Assembly: GCF_016756495.1 (NCBI RefSeq)
Contig: NZ_AP023243.1
Span: 2,422,501-2,486,500 of the forward strand
Direction of reading: 5' to 3'
DNA length: 64,000 bases
Source: Mesorhizobium sp. 113-3-3
Lineage (GTDB): Bacteria; Pseudomonadota; Alphaproteobacteria; Rhizobiales; Rhizobiaceae
The position numbers and the translations under genes are program-made. A model generated the notes under the pieces. It was not told where the DNA came from. It saw only the letters and a program-made list of their open reading frames with translations, and ran no database searches. The number at the start of each line of letters is the position of its first letter. The first letter of the stretch is position 1. Positions 16,384 to 25,129 of the stretch are shown piece after piece.

Positions 16384-17871
16384 ATGAGCTTCTTCGTCAA
16401 TGCCCTGGGCGTTCCTCTTCCCTACAGCGGCGCTTCCACCCATTGGTATTCGGCGGCAGGGGCCGGGCCGGACTTGTACGGCAGCTCCGGAAACGACTCC
16501 TTCTACGGAGCATCCGGTGTCACCATGCATGGTGGCGCAGGCGATGACATCTATTACCTCTATGCGGCGAGCAACAAGGTGGCGGAGGCCGCCGGGGCAG
16601 GCATCGACACGATCAGCACATGGATGAGCTACAAGCTCCCCGACAATGTCGAGAACCTCGTCGTCACAAACGCCAACAACTATGCTTTCGGAAATGGTTT
16701 GGACAACATCATCACCGCCAAGGGCGGGCACCAGACCCTGGACGGCGGCGCGGGAAACGATGTCCTGATCGATGGTGGCGGCGGGTACGACACTTTCATC
16801 ATCTCGAAAGGCAATGGCAGCGACCTGATCGCGAATTTTGCCGCCACCGACACGGTCCGTCTTAGCGGCTATGGCTTCACGTCGTTCGACGCCATCCACG
16901 CCAACATGATCCAGGCGGGTTCGAACGTGCTGTTGAACCTCGGGTCCGGCGAGATCCTCGAGTTCAAGGACACGACCATCGACAAGCTGCAGCCCAGCCA
17001 GTTCGAATTGCCGATCGACAAGTCCGGAATGCAGCTCTCCTTCAGCGACGATTTCAACACGCTGAACCTCCACAACAGCCAGGGCGGCACGTGGGACACC
17101 AACTTCTGGTGGGGCGCGGCGAACGGCAGCACCTTGAGCAGCAACAACGAGCTGCAATGGTATATCGACGCCAATTACGCACCGACGAGTTCCGTCCACC
17201 CGTTCAGCGTGAACAATGGCGTGCTCACCATCACCGCGGCGCAGGCGCCGGCTGACATCAAGCCGCTGATCAACAATTTCGAATACACCTCCGGCATCCT
17301 GACGACCCACGACACCTTCTCGCAGACCTATGGCTATTTCGAAATAAGGGCCGACCTGCCCGAGAACGCCGGTGCCTGGCCGGCCTTCTGGCTGCTTCCG
17401 GAAGACGGTTCATGGCCGCCGGAACTCGATGTCGTGGAGACGATCGGCCAGGCCCCGAACTCGTTGATCATGACGGCGCACTCGAATGAAACGGGGACGC
17501 ACACCAAGGTGACGTCGACGGTGAGCGTCTCGGACCCCGCCGGTTTCCACACCTATGGCCTGCTCTGGACGCCGGACAAGCTCGTCTGGACCTATGACGG
17601 TGTAGAGGTCGCCGAAGCGGCGACGCCCTCCGACATGAACAAGCCCATGTACATGCTGGTCGATCTCGCTGTCGGCGGCCTGGCCGGCACCCCTCCGGAC
17701 CATCTGGCCACGCCGGCCGAGATGAAGATCGACTACGTCCGCGCCTATACGCTGGACAGCGCGCCCGCGAACGCCCTGAACGTCACCAGCAGCACCACCA
17801 CGACGCAGAATATCGCCACGCACAGCAGCAGCACGCTGCACGGCGGTTCCGAGTTTGGGGGCCACGCGTAA
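16384..17871 (+). CDS. Secreted GH16 beta-glucanase with RTX-type repeats
   Basis: The 495-residue protein has no Sec signal. The N-terminal 200 residues carry RTX-like calcium-binding repeats (GGAGDD near residue 50, LDGGAGNDVLIDGGGGYDTF near 120-140). A glycoside hydrolase family 16 domain follows (about 215-455), with the catalytic ELDVVE motif placing E347, D349 and E352 in the bulge-type active site of laminarinase-like enzymes, plus GYFEIRADLPENAGAWPAFWLLP. The last 35 residues are Ser/Thr/Gly-rich and could be the type I secretion signal. Rhizobial PlyA and ExsH are comparable exopolysaccharide-cleaving glycanases exported by PrsDE-type systems. The adjacent exporter genes fit this well. 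AGGAGG precedes the ATG. Confidence 0.9.
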   Translation: MSFFVNALGVPLPYSGASTHWYSAAGAGPDLYGSSGNDSFYGASGVTMHGGAGDDIYYLYAASNKVAEAAGAGIDTISTWMSYKLPDNVENLVVTNANNYAFGNGLDNIITAKGGHQTLDGGAGNDVLIDGGGGYDTFIISKGNGSDLIANFAATDTVRLSGYGFTSFDAIHANMIQAGSNVLLNLGSGEILEFKDTTIDKLQPSQFELPIDKSGMQLSFSDDFNTLNLHNSQGGTWDTNFWWGAANGSTLSSNNELQWYIDANYAPTSSVHPFSVNNGVLTITAAQAPADIKPLINNFEYTSGILTTHDTFSQTYGYFEIRADLPENAGAWPAFWLLPEDGSWPPELDVVETIGQAPNSLIMTAHSNETGTHTKVTSTVSVSDPAGFHTYGLLWTPDKLVWTYDGVEVAEAATPSDMNKPMYMLVDLAVGGLAGTPPDHLATPAEMKIDYVRAYTLDSAPANALNVTSSTTTTQNIATHSSSTLHGGSEFGGHA

Positions 17872-17906
17872 GGTCTCGGGAACATGCAGCGTCGGGGAAT
17901 GTGGAA

Positions 17907-19652
17907 ATGACTGGACCGTCCGGCCTGCGTCCGGTCTTCATGCGCGCCATCGCCGATGTCGGCGTCTTCTCGCTGTTAATCAACATCCTGCTGTTGGTGA
18001 TTCCACTCTACCTGCTGCAGGTCTATGACCGCGTGCTGCCGTCCTCCAGCGTCGAAACGCTTGTCTATCTTTCGGTCATCGCGGTTCTCGCGCTCGCTTT
18101 CCTCGGGTTGCTGGACGCGATCCGCGCCGTTTATACGCAGCGCGTCGCGGCGACCCTCGACCGGAAACTGGGCGCCAGCACATTCGCCGTTTCGCTTGGC
18201 GCTAGATATGCCGGGGGCCTGTCACCGCTGCGCGACCTCGCCTCTGTCTGCGCCTTCATCCGGTCGCGCGGCGTGGCGGTGTTGTTCGACCTGCCTTTTG
18301 CGCCCGTCTTCCTCGCCTTGCTCTATCTCATCCATCCCGTGCTGTTCTGGGTGACGGTCGCCGGCGCAGCGCTTCTGCTTTTGCTGGTCGTGGCCAACCA
18401 GCTTGCCATCGGCAGGAACGACGCCCTGTCGGCCGAGCGTTCGGCCCTGGCCAGCCAGGCGGAACAGGCCTTTGCCCGCAATGCCGAGACGCTGCGCGCC
18501 ATGGGCATGGTGGAGAACGCCGCGCGGGTCTGGGGACGGCACGTGGCGGCAGCGCTCACCTTGCACGACCGTTCCTCGAGTGCCAATGCGATCTTCAGCG
18601 GTGCCTCTCGGGCGCTGCGCATGATGCTGCAACTGGCGATCCTCGGCGTCGGCGCATGGCTGGTGCTCAAGGGGCAGATGACGGCAGGCATGATCTTCGC
18701 CTCCTCGCTGGTGTCGTCGCGCGCGCTGCAGCCGCTCGACCAGTTGATCGGCGCATGGCGACAGATCGCCGACGCCCGGCGCGCGTGGAAACGGCTGGAG
18801 ACGGCGCTTGCGGCGCGTCCGGCCGAAGCGCGCAAACTGATCCTGCCCGATCCGGCAGGGGCGATTTCCGTGCAGGACGTTTTCTTCATGGCGCCGAATG
18901 CGCAGCCCGGCACCGAACCCATCCTCAAGCGGCTGAACTTCCAAATTGGCGCCGGCCAAGCGTTGGCCATCGTCGGCCCGAGCGGCGCCGGCAAGTCGAC
19001 GCTGGCGCGGTTGCTGGTGGGTGCTGCCCGGCCGACCGGCGGCGCGGTCAGGATCGACGGCGCCGACCTCAGGACCTGGGACGAAAACCAGCTCGGAAAG
19101 CATGTCGGCTACCTCGCGCAGGAGGTCGAGCTCTTTCCAGGATCGATCGCGCAAAACGTCGCCCGCTTCGACCCAGATGCGGATGATGCCGCGATCGTCG
19201 AGGCGGCAAGGCGGGCTGAGGCGCATGAGCTGATCCTGGCGCAGCGGGACGGCTACCAGACATTGATAGGTCCGTCGGACAGAATGCTGTCGGGCGGCGA
19301 ACGCCAGAGGATCGGGCTGGCGCGCGCCTTCTACGGCAATCCCAGAATTCTCGTCCTGGACGAGCCGAGCACCCACCTCGACGGCACGGGCGAAGCGGCG
19401 CTCGAGGCGGTCCTCGCCGCCGCGAAGGCGGCCGGCGTCACCATAGTCGTGATCACGCATCGCCCTTCGATCGCAGCGTCCTGCGACCGCGTGATGCTTC
19501 TGCGTGGCGGCGCGATCGAAGCCTTCGGCCCAAGCAGCGAGGTGCTGCGGCATTCGGCTGTTGGCAAAGGCCTGCCCGCGCAGCCGAATACGGTGGTGAC
19601 AGGGTCCTTCGCCACGACGATCCGCACGCACAACGTCCGTTTCGGGTCGTAG
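17907..19652 (+). CDS. Type I secretion ABC transporter (PrtD/PrsD-like)
   Basis: The 581-residue protein has an N-terminal membrane domain with six hydrophobic helices, including VFSLLINILLLVIPLYLLQVYDRVLPSSSVETL, the family fingerprint of PrtD/AprD exporters. The ATPase domain shows Walker A GPSGAGKS near residue 357, Q-loop YLAQEVELF, signature LSGGERQR, Walker B ILVLDEPS and the H-loop in VITHRPS. It forms the inner-membrane motor of a type I secretion system. The ATG at 17907 is preferred to the GTG at 17901. It lies 35 bases after the GH16 gene and directly precedes the HlyD gene. Confidence 0.92.
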   Translation: MTGPSGLRPVFMRAIADVGVFSLLINILLLVIPLYLLQVYDRVLPSSSVETLVYLSVIAVLALAFLGLLDAIRAVYTQRVAATLDRKLGASTFAVSLGARYAGGLSPLRDLASVCAFIRSRGVAVLFDLPFAPVFLALLYLIHPVLFWVTVAGAALLLLLVVANQLAIGRNDALSAERSALASQAEQAFARNAETLRAMGMVENAARVWGRHVAAALTLHDRSSSANAIFSGASRALRMMLQLAILGVGAWLVLKGQMTAGMIFASSLVSSRALQPLDQLIGAWRQIADARRAWKRLETALAARPAEARKLILPDPAGAISVQDVFFMAPNAQPGTEPILKRLNFQIGAGQALAIVGPSGAGKSTLARLLVGAARPTGGAVRIDGADLRTWDENQLGKHVGYLAQEVELFPGSIAQNVARFDPDADDAAIVEAARRAEAHELILAQRDGYQTLIGPSDRMLSGGERQRIGLARAFYGNPRILVLDEPSTHLDGTGEAALEAVLAAAKAAGVTIVVITHRPSIAASCDRVMLLRGGAIEAFGPSSEVLRHSAVGKGLPAQPNTVVTGSFATTIRTHNVRFGS

Positions 19653-20975
19653 ATGATGGCGGTGCAGAGCCTCGCCTGGGAGGGCAACCCGCGTACCAAC
19701 ATAAGGCGTGTCGCATTCGCCGGATACGCGGCGACAGCGCTGTTTGCGGGTTGCTTTGGCTATTGGGCCGTCAGCGCGCCCTTGTCTGGAGCGGTGATCA
19801 CGCAAGGCACGATCTCGGCGACCGGCGGAAACATCCTGATCCAGCATCCCGACGGCGGCCTCATCGAGGAGTTGCTGGTCCATGACGGCGATCGCGTGCA
19901 ACAGGCCCAGGATCTGATCGTGCTGGATCCGACAGCCGCGCAGACCGAGCTCAACCGGCTGACGAGACAGTCGATCGCACTCAGGGCCAGTGCGGCGCGG
20001 CTCGAGGCGGAACGCGACGGGTTGGACAGGCTAGCGCCAATCACCAAACCAGCGCCAGCTTTGCTCCAGTCCGATTTCGACGCCTTGATTCGAGAACAGC
20101 AAAAGGAATTCGATGCCAGGCTCGCCCGGTTCCGATCGGAACAATCGATCCTTGCCCAACGCCTGGCCATGCATCGGCAGTCAGTCGTGGGATTGCAGTC
20201 CCAGAAGGAGGCCGTTCAGCAGCAAGCCGAAATCGTGAAGAAGGAGCTCGGCATCAAAGCCGGCCTGCTGGACAAGGGTCTCACAAATCGTACCGAATAC
20301 TCGCAGCTTTTGCGCAGCGAGGCCGATCTCGTCGGGCAGGCCGGGATGCTGGAAGCCAATGTCGCGGCGGCCAACACCCAGATCGTCGAAGCCCAGGAGC
20401 AGATCGAGCGCCTGACCACGCAACGCGTGGAGGAGGCGCTGACGAAGCTGGACCAGGTTCGTTCCAACCTAGCCGACATCGAGGAACAGATCAGGGCGGC
20501 CGAGGCGGTGCTGCGGCGCACGAGGATCAAGGCACCGGCCGCGGGCATCGTGGTGTCTTCGACCTATAATGCCAGGGGCAGCGTGATCGCGCGCGGCGAA
20601 AAGATCATGGAGATCCTGCCGACGGCACCGGGTCTGATTGTCGAAGCAAGGCTGCGGCCGAAAGACGTCGATCAGGTCCGTGTCGGCCAGCCGGCGAAAC
20701 TGCGATTGTCCGCCTTGAACACGCGGCTCACCCCGGAGGTTTCAGCCACCGTGGCACAAATTTCCGCGGACCGGCTCGTCGACGAGGCCACGCACGAGCC
20801 CTATTACCGCGTCAAACTCAGGATTGCCGCCGACCTGCCACCCGGGGTGAAGCCCGAGCAGCTTTATCCGGGAACGCCGGTCGAGGCGTTCATCAGCACT
20901 GGCGATCGGACTTTCCTAGAATATCTGGCACGGCCGATGCTCGATTCCTTCGCTCGCGCGTTCACGGAGCGGTAG
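19653..20975 (+). CDS. HlyD-family periplasmic adaptor of type I secretion system
   Basis: The 440-residue membrane fusion protein has one N-terminal transmembrane segment (AFAGYAATALFAGCFGYWAVSAPLSG), a split lipoyl/biotinyl-like domain (GNILIQHPDGGLIEELLVHDGDRVQQ), and a long alpha-helical hairpin (about residues 90-290, QQQAEIVKKELGIKAGLLDKGLTNRTEYSQLLRSEADL). A beta-barrel region follows (KAPAAGIVVSSTYNARGSVIARGEKIMEI). The family bridges the ABC motor to a TolC-type outer-membrane channel. No tolC gene is present here, so a shared channel is probably used. The start codon follows the stop of the ABC gene without any gap. Confidence 0.92.
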   Translation: MMAVQSLAWEGNPRTNIRRVAFAGYAATALFAGCFGYWAVSAPLSGAVITQGTISATGGNILIQHPDGGLIEELLVHDGDRVQQAQDLIVLDPTAAQTELNRLTRQSIALRASAARLEAERDGLDRLAPITKPAPALLQSDFDALIREQQKEFDARLARFRSEQSILAQRLAMHRQSVVGLQSQKEAVQQQAEIVKKELGIKAGLLDKGLTNRTEYSQLLRSEADLVGQAGMLEANVAAANTQIVEAQEQIERLTTQRVEEALTKLDQVRSNLADIEEQIRAAEAVLRRTRIKAPAAGIVVSSTYNARGSVIARGEKIMEILPTAPGLIVEARLRPKDVDQVRVGQPAKLRLSALNTRLTPEVSATVAQISADRLVDEATHEPYYRVKLRIAADLPPGVKPEQLYPGTPVEAFISTGDRTFLEYLARPMLDSFARAFTER

Positions 20976-21009
20976 CCGGCCGCGCAATCCGAAGTCGACA
21001 TTCAAACAT

Positions 21010-22320
21010 TCAGCGTACCGCCTCGCGGTGGGTGCCGGGCAGGCGGGTGGCGATCAGCTTGTCGATGCGGCGGCCGTCGAGGTCGACCACTTCGAAGCGC
21101 CATCCTTGCGCGTCGACGCATTCGCCGGTCGCCGGCAGATGGTGCATATGCGACAGCACATAGCCGGCGACCGTCTCGTAGTCGCGGTTTTCGGGAAGGT
21201 CGATGCCCAAGATCTCGGCCATTTCGTCGGCCTGCATATAGCCCGCCAGCAGCCATGAGCCGTCCTCGCGCTTGACGGCGTTTTCTTCGTCGCCGGCATC
21301 GAGGTCCGCCCGGAACACGCCGGTGATGGCTTCGAGAATATCGGCAGGCGTGACGATGCCTTCGAAATGGCCGTATTCGTCATGCACCAGCGCCATCGGC
21401 ACGTCGGATTCCTTGAGCTTGTGCAACACGTCGAGCGCGTCGGCCTGGTCGTAGACGATGGGAGCGGCGCGCACATGCTTGCGCGGGTCGAGCGTGCGGC
21501 CGGCAAGGATCGCGGCCAGCACGTCGCGCGTCTGGACGACGCCGACCATGACATCGACGCCGCCGTCACCCGCGGGCAGGCGCGAATGCTGGGTTTCCAT
21601 CAGCAGCTTGCGGATCGTCGTGTCGTCGGACTGCAGGTTGATCCAGTCGACCTCGGTGCGCGGCGTCATCACCGCACGCACGGCGCGGTCGCCAAGCCGC
21701 ATGACGCCGGCGATCATGCGCCGCTCGTCGGATTCGATGGTGCCGTGATGCTCGGCCTCGGCGACCAGCATCTTGATCTCCTCGTCGGTGACCTTCTCCT
21801 CGCTTTCGCCGCGCTGGCCAAGCAGCCACAATATGGCGCGGCCGGAGATGTCGAGCAGGAATACAAGCGGCGCCGAGATGGTGGCGAGGATGGTCATGGC
21901 CGGCGCGGCGCGGGCGGCGACCCGCTCGGGATCGCGCAGTGCGATCTGCTTGGGCACGAGTTCGCCGACGATCAGCGAGAAATAGGTGATGATGGCAACC
22001 ACGATGCCGACGCCGAGCGGATCGGCGACGCTTTCGCGCATGCCTGTCGTGGCCAGGAACACGGACAACCGGTCGCCCAGCGTGGCGCCGGAGAAGGCGC
22101 CGGAAAGCACGCCGACCAGGGTGATGCCGATCTGCACGGAGGAGAGGAACTTGCCGGGGTTGGAGCCAAGATCCAGCGCCCGGCCGGCGCCGTTGACGCC
22201 ACGGTCGATCATCGCCTTGAGCCGTGCCGGGCGCGATGAAACGATGGCGAGTTCGGACATTGCCAGAAGGCCGTTCACACAGATGAGGACGACCACGATA
22301 GCGATTTCGACGTATAGCAT
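21010..22320 (-). CDS. CNNM/CorC-type hemolysin-family membrane protein
   Basis: The domain order is DUF21 (CNNM) transmembrane domain (about residues 1-190, starting MLYVEIAIVVVLICVNGLLAMSELAIVSSRPARLK), two CBS domains (VMTPRTEVDWINLQSDD ... VLHKLKESDVPMALVHDEYGHFEGIVTPADILEAITG), and a C-terminal CorC/HlyC domain (ALAGYMQADEMAEILGIDLPE-like segment). Total length is 436 residues, normal for the family. Members mediate or regulate divalent-cation (Mg2+, Co2+) transport; the old name hemolysin comes from TlyC and need not mean haemolytic activity. It is a single gene with no obvious operon partner. Confidence 0.9.
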   Translation of the reverse strand: MLYVEIAIVVVLICVNGLLAMSELAIVSSRPARLKAMIDRGVNGAGRALDLGSNPGKFLSSVQIGITLVGVLSGAFSGATLGDRLSVFLATTGMRESVADPLGVGIVVAIITYFSLIVGELVPKQIALRDPERVAARAAPAMTILATISAPLVFLLDISGRAILWLLGQRGESEEKVTDEEIKMLVAEAEHHGTIESDERRMIAGVMRLGDRAVRAVMTPRTEVDWINLQSDDTTIRKLLMETQHSRLPAGDGGVDVMVGVVQTRDVLAAILAGRTLDPRKHVRAAPIVYDQADALDVLHKLKESDVPMALVHDEYGHFEGIVTPADILEAITGVFRADLDAGDEENAVKREDGSWLLAGYMQADEMAEILGIDLPENRDYETVAGYVLSHMHHLPATGECVDAQGWRFEVVDLDGRRIDKLIATRLPGTHREAVR

Positions 22321-22581
22321 GAGGGCTCAATAGCATTGCGGCGGGCCGCTCGAAAATAGCGGGCCGCCATTTTTAGAATATGACATGTGTCTTTCAGGCA
22401 TTATCCCGGGCCCGCGCCGAAAAGTGTTCGACGAGAGCGTCGACGACCACACGGATCTTGGCGCGCCAGATTGCGTGTCACCCGCAGATGGTATGCACGA
22501 CGAGGTGCCGCAGGCCTTGCAGCATCTAGAAAAAGGGCCGTTCGGCAAGATCGTGATCCGCACGCCCGACCCGGCGTCCGA

Positions 22582-23289
22582 TCATTGCGGCTGCTTCAGC
22601 ACGCCGATGATTGCCTTGCCGTCGGTGAAAAAGGGATCGCCGCCGCCATTGCGGCCGGTCCTTGTGGCGCCGATGCCCGGCAATTCGCTGGTCGACGCCA
22701 GCAGACCGGCTGCGTTGAGGTCGCCGATCAGGAAGTCGCGTTCGGCGTCGATGTCGGGACCGATGTGATGGGTGATGGCGCCGGTGTCGTGGCTGAGGCC
22801 GACGCCGCGATCGAAGCTGGCGGCGCCCAGCCAGAGCGGGCGGCCGTCGTCGCCGACCGTATCGGTTTGCCAGAAACGGACGTGGTGGCGCCGGTCGGCG
22901 CTGTCGCCGACCGGCTTTTCGAAAGCGAGGTCCTGGGCACGGCCCTCGAACAGCAGCCGGCTCATCGGCGCGTCGGGATAGGGACGGGAAAACAGGACGC
23001 TTTCGCCGATGTCGATGGCGGTTCTCAAGGTGACGGCATCGGCTGTGTCCCAGCCGGCGACGGCGAAGGCATGGACCACCTCCTTCTCCGTGCCGACAAG
23101 GCCGACATTGATCGGGTCGCCGGGAATGCCTTGCGGCGTGTGCGTCACCATTTCGAAGCGCTGGTCGCGAAAGCCGCGCTCCCGGAATGTCCAGAATTCC
23201 GGCGCCGCGACATAGGCAAGCGCGACCCAGGCGCCGAGCAAGGACGCCAGCCAGATCATCGCGCGTCGCCGAAGGCTTCGTTGGCTCAT
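22582..23289 (-). CDS. LssY C-terminal domain protein, membrane-anchored
   Basis: About 235 residues with one N-terminal transmembrane anchor (AMIWLASLLGAWVALAYVAA). The body matches the LssY_C domain in FWQTDTVGDDGRPLWLGAASFDRGVGLSHDTGAITHHIGPDIDAERDFLIGDL. LssY_C is found in proteins linked to type I secretion and phosphatase modules; its biochemical role is unknown. No ribosome site is evident before the ATG at 23289, and a GTG at 23349 in frame is an alternative start. The gene is divergent from the ChaC-like gene. Confidence 0.72.
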   Translation of the reverse strand: MSQRSLRRRAMIWLASLLGAWVALAYVAAPEFWTFRERGFRDQRFEMVTHTPQGIPGDPINVGLVGTEKEVVHAFAVAGWDTADAVTLRTAIDIGESVLFSRPYPDAPMSRLLFEGRAQDLAFEKPVGDSADRRHHVRFWQTDTVGDDGRPLWLGAASFDRGVGLSHDTGAITHHIGPDIDAERDFLIGDLNAAGLLASTSELPGIGATRTGRNGGGDPFFTDGKAIIGVLKQPQ

Positions 23290-23399
23290 GAGGGAGGCTC
23301 GATTCGTGCGGTATCTGTTGCCTGACAGTCCATGGAAATCAATGGCCACCGATGCGCAGCTGGTCTATCGTCGGTCGTCGTTTTTGCACGGGGGCAGGA

Positions 23400-24119
23400 A
23401 TGAAGGGGAAACCGGCAGGCCGCGGACCGATGGCGTTGACCGCCGACCTTGTCGCCAGGGTCGAGCGCATCGAACCGGATCCCGGCCCCGAGCCTGGAAC
23501 AGCCGAGCATACCGACGCGGAGTTCGACGGCCTTGTCGAGCAGCTCTTGTCGCAATACCGGCCCGAAGCGCTGTGGGTGTTTGCCTACGGCTCGCTGATC
23601 TGGAATCCTGAATTCGTTCCTGTCGAGCAGCGCCCGGCCACGGCGCCAGGATGGCACCGCTCATTCTGCCTGAAACTGACCCGCTGGCGCGGCACCCGCG
23701 AATTGCCGGCGCTGATGCTGGCTCTCGACCGTGGCGGCAGTTGCAACGGCATTGTCTACCGGCTGCCCGTGGAAGATCATTTTGGGCAACTCGGGCAGTT
23801 GATGCGCCGCGAGATCGATGCCAATCCGCCAACCAATGTGCCGCGCTGGATCAGGGTCCGGACGAAGGAGGGTCCGCTACGCGCCCTGGCCTTCGTCGCC
23901 GCGCCGGACGGCAGGGCCTATGCCGGACGGCTGGCGCCGGAGCAGGTCGCGGATACGCTGGCGCGGGCCGCCGGGCATTGGGGCTCGTCGGCGCAGTATC
24001 TGTTCCGGACCGTCAGCAAGCTGGAGGAAAGCGGTATCCACGACCGGAACCTCTGGCGCGTCCAGGATCTGGTGGCACGGCAAATCATCGCCTCCACCGC
24101 TGGCGCGGAACCCGCCTGA
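23400..24119 (+). CDS. Gamma-glutamylcyclotransferase, ChaC-like
   Basis: The 239-residue protein carries the ChaC signature WVFAYGSLIWNPEF near residue 60, the substrate loop, then CNGIVYRLP and a C-terminal EESGIHDRNLWRVQDLVA. ChaC enzymes open glutathione (or gamma-glutamyl peptides) to 5-oxoproline and Cys-Gly in the cytoplasm. GGGGCAGGA precedes the ATG at 23400, which I prefer to upstream starts in the same frame. It is not linked to a cation exchanger gene here. Confidence 0.88.
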   Translation: MKGKPAGRGPMALTADLVARVERIEPDPGPEPGTAEHTDAEFDGLVEQLLSQYRPEALWVFAYGSLIWNPEFVPVEQRPATAPGWHRSFCLKLTRWRGTRELPALMLALDRGGSCNGIVYRLPVEDHFGQLGQLMRREIDANPPTNVPRWIRVRTKEGPLRALAFVAAPDGRAYAGRLAPEQVADTLARAAGHWGSSAQYLFRTVSKLEESGIHDRNLWRVQDLVARQIIASTAGAEPA

Positions 24120-24126
24120 TCATTCG

Positions 24127-24933
24127 CTACCGGCAGGCGCGGTAGCCGCTCTTGCGGTTCTTGACGTCGAAGTGGAAATGGTTGCGGTGGTCGTAATTGT
24201 AGCCGGGCCCAAGCACGGTGGTGAAATACTGGCAGCCATCGGCGCGGACATTGTTGAGGAAGCCGCGGGTGCGGAAGGCGAACAGGCCGGGCTTGCGCAC
24301 ATCGATGTCGTCGCCATTGTTGAGCTCGATGCTCATCACGTCGAGCGCATTGCCCTTGCCGTGCTCGGACAAGACGCCTTCGCCGGCGATGTTGCGGCAG
24401 GAATAGCTCGAGCCCTGGTGGATGGTCTTGACGCCGGAGAAGTAGCGCCAACGGGCGGAGGGAACGAGTTCGTTCTTCGTCCAGGCGGCGAAGGTGGCGG
24501 CCATGTCGCAGGTCAGCGTCGCGGCGGGCTTCATCTCGACACTGCCGATGGCCGTGACCTTTACAGGATAGTCGATGCCGCACTGGCCTTCATGGATCGG
24601 CGCCAGGTCGGTGTAGGCGACATCGAGGCGCTTCAGCTGCTGGCGGCAATCGATTTCGCTGGCCGGTATCTGTTCGACCGGCGACATCGGCTCATCCATA
24701 CGCGGATAGGCGGCCTGCGTCATGTAGGGATTGGAAGGAACAAGCTTCTGCATGCCCGCATATTGCGGCACGGCCGCGGTTTGCGCGCCGACATCGACCG
24801 CCGGCTGCAAGGACAGCACACTGCCGGTGTTGCAGGCCGAAACCGCCGCGAGGGTAAGGCCGGCGGCCAGCAGCATCGCGGGTTTCGATCGGCGCGCGGT
24901 GGCGGAAAACACGGCGCGAAATTTGCCGGCCAT
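24127..24933 (-). CDS. Extensin-family lipoprotein (extensin-like_C, M15-type fold)
   Basis: The 268-residue precursor has a lipoprotein signal (MLLAAGLTLAAVSAC). The C-terminal extensin-like domain spans about residues 90-268: IDCRQQLKRLDVAYTDL, the metal-site motifs LSEHGKGNALDVMSIEL and DHRNHFHFDVK, and paired cysteines. The motif order resembles the LAS/M15 peptidase fold (His-x6-Asp ... His-x-His), suggesting cell-wall peptide cleavage, but activity is unproven. A second member of the family lies 200 bases upstream. The intervening DNA holds a palindromic repeat. Confidence 0.87.
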   Translation of the reverse strand: MAGKFRAVFSATARRSKPAMLLAAGLTLAAVSACNTGSVLSLQPAVDVGAQTAAVPQYAGMQKLVPSNPYMTQAAYPRMDEPMSPVEQIPASEIDCRQQLKRLDVAYTDLAPIHEGQCGIDYPVKVTAIGSVEMKPAATLTCDMAATFAAWTKNELVPSARWRYFSGVKTIHQGSSYSCRNIAGEGVLSEHGKGNALDVMSIELNNGDDIDVRKPGLFAFRTRGFLNNVRADGCQYFTTVLGPGYNYDHRNHFHFDVKNRKSGYRACR

Positions 24934-24985
24934 TGGCGGAATCCTAGTTCGAACCTGATCGCGATCAGGCTCTCACTTTGCCTGA

Positions 24986-25030
24986 CCATGATCTTTTCCG
25001 AAAACCGGTTCCCACTTTTCGGGATCATGG
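24986..25030. repeat. Dispersed palindromic repeat element
   Basis: The arms CCATGATC (24986-24993) and GATCATGG (25023-25030) enclose TTTTCCGAAAA and ACTTTTCGG, which pair in turn. I recall near-identical 45-base elements scattered through rhizobial intergenic regions; copy number cannot be counted here. Confidence 0.65.
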
Positions 25031-25129
25031 TTCGGATATCCGGCATTTTAACGATCAAGGGTAAAGGAAAACTCAGCGCCCGCGTTCACGCCTGCGGCTG
25101 AATTGAGGCACACAACCTTTCGGCTTAAC

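Noticed and set aside
18222..19901. Minus-strand 559-codon open frame opposite the type I secretion ABC gene
   Set aside because: No domain can be recognised, whereas the plus strand shows Walker A, signature and Walker B motifs in order.
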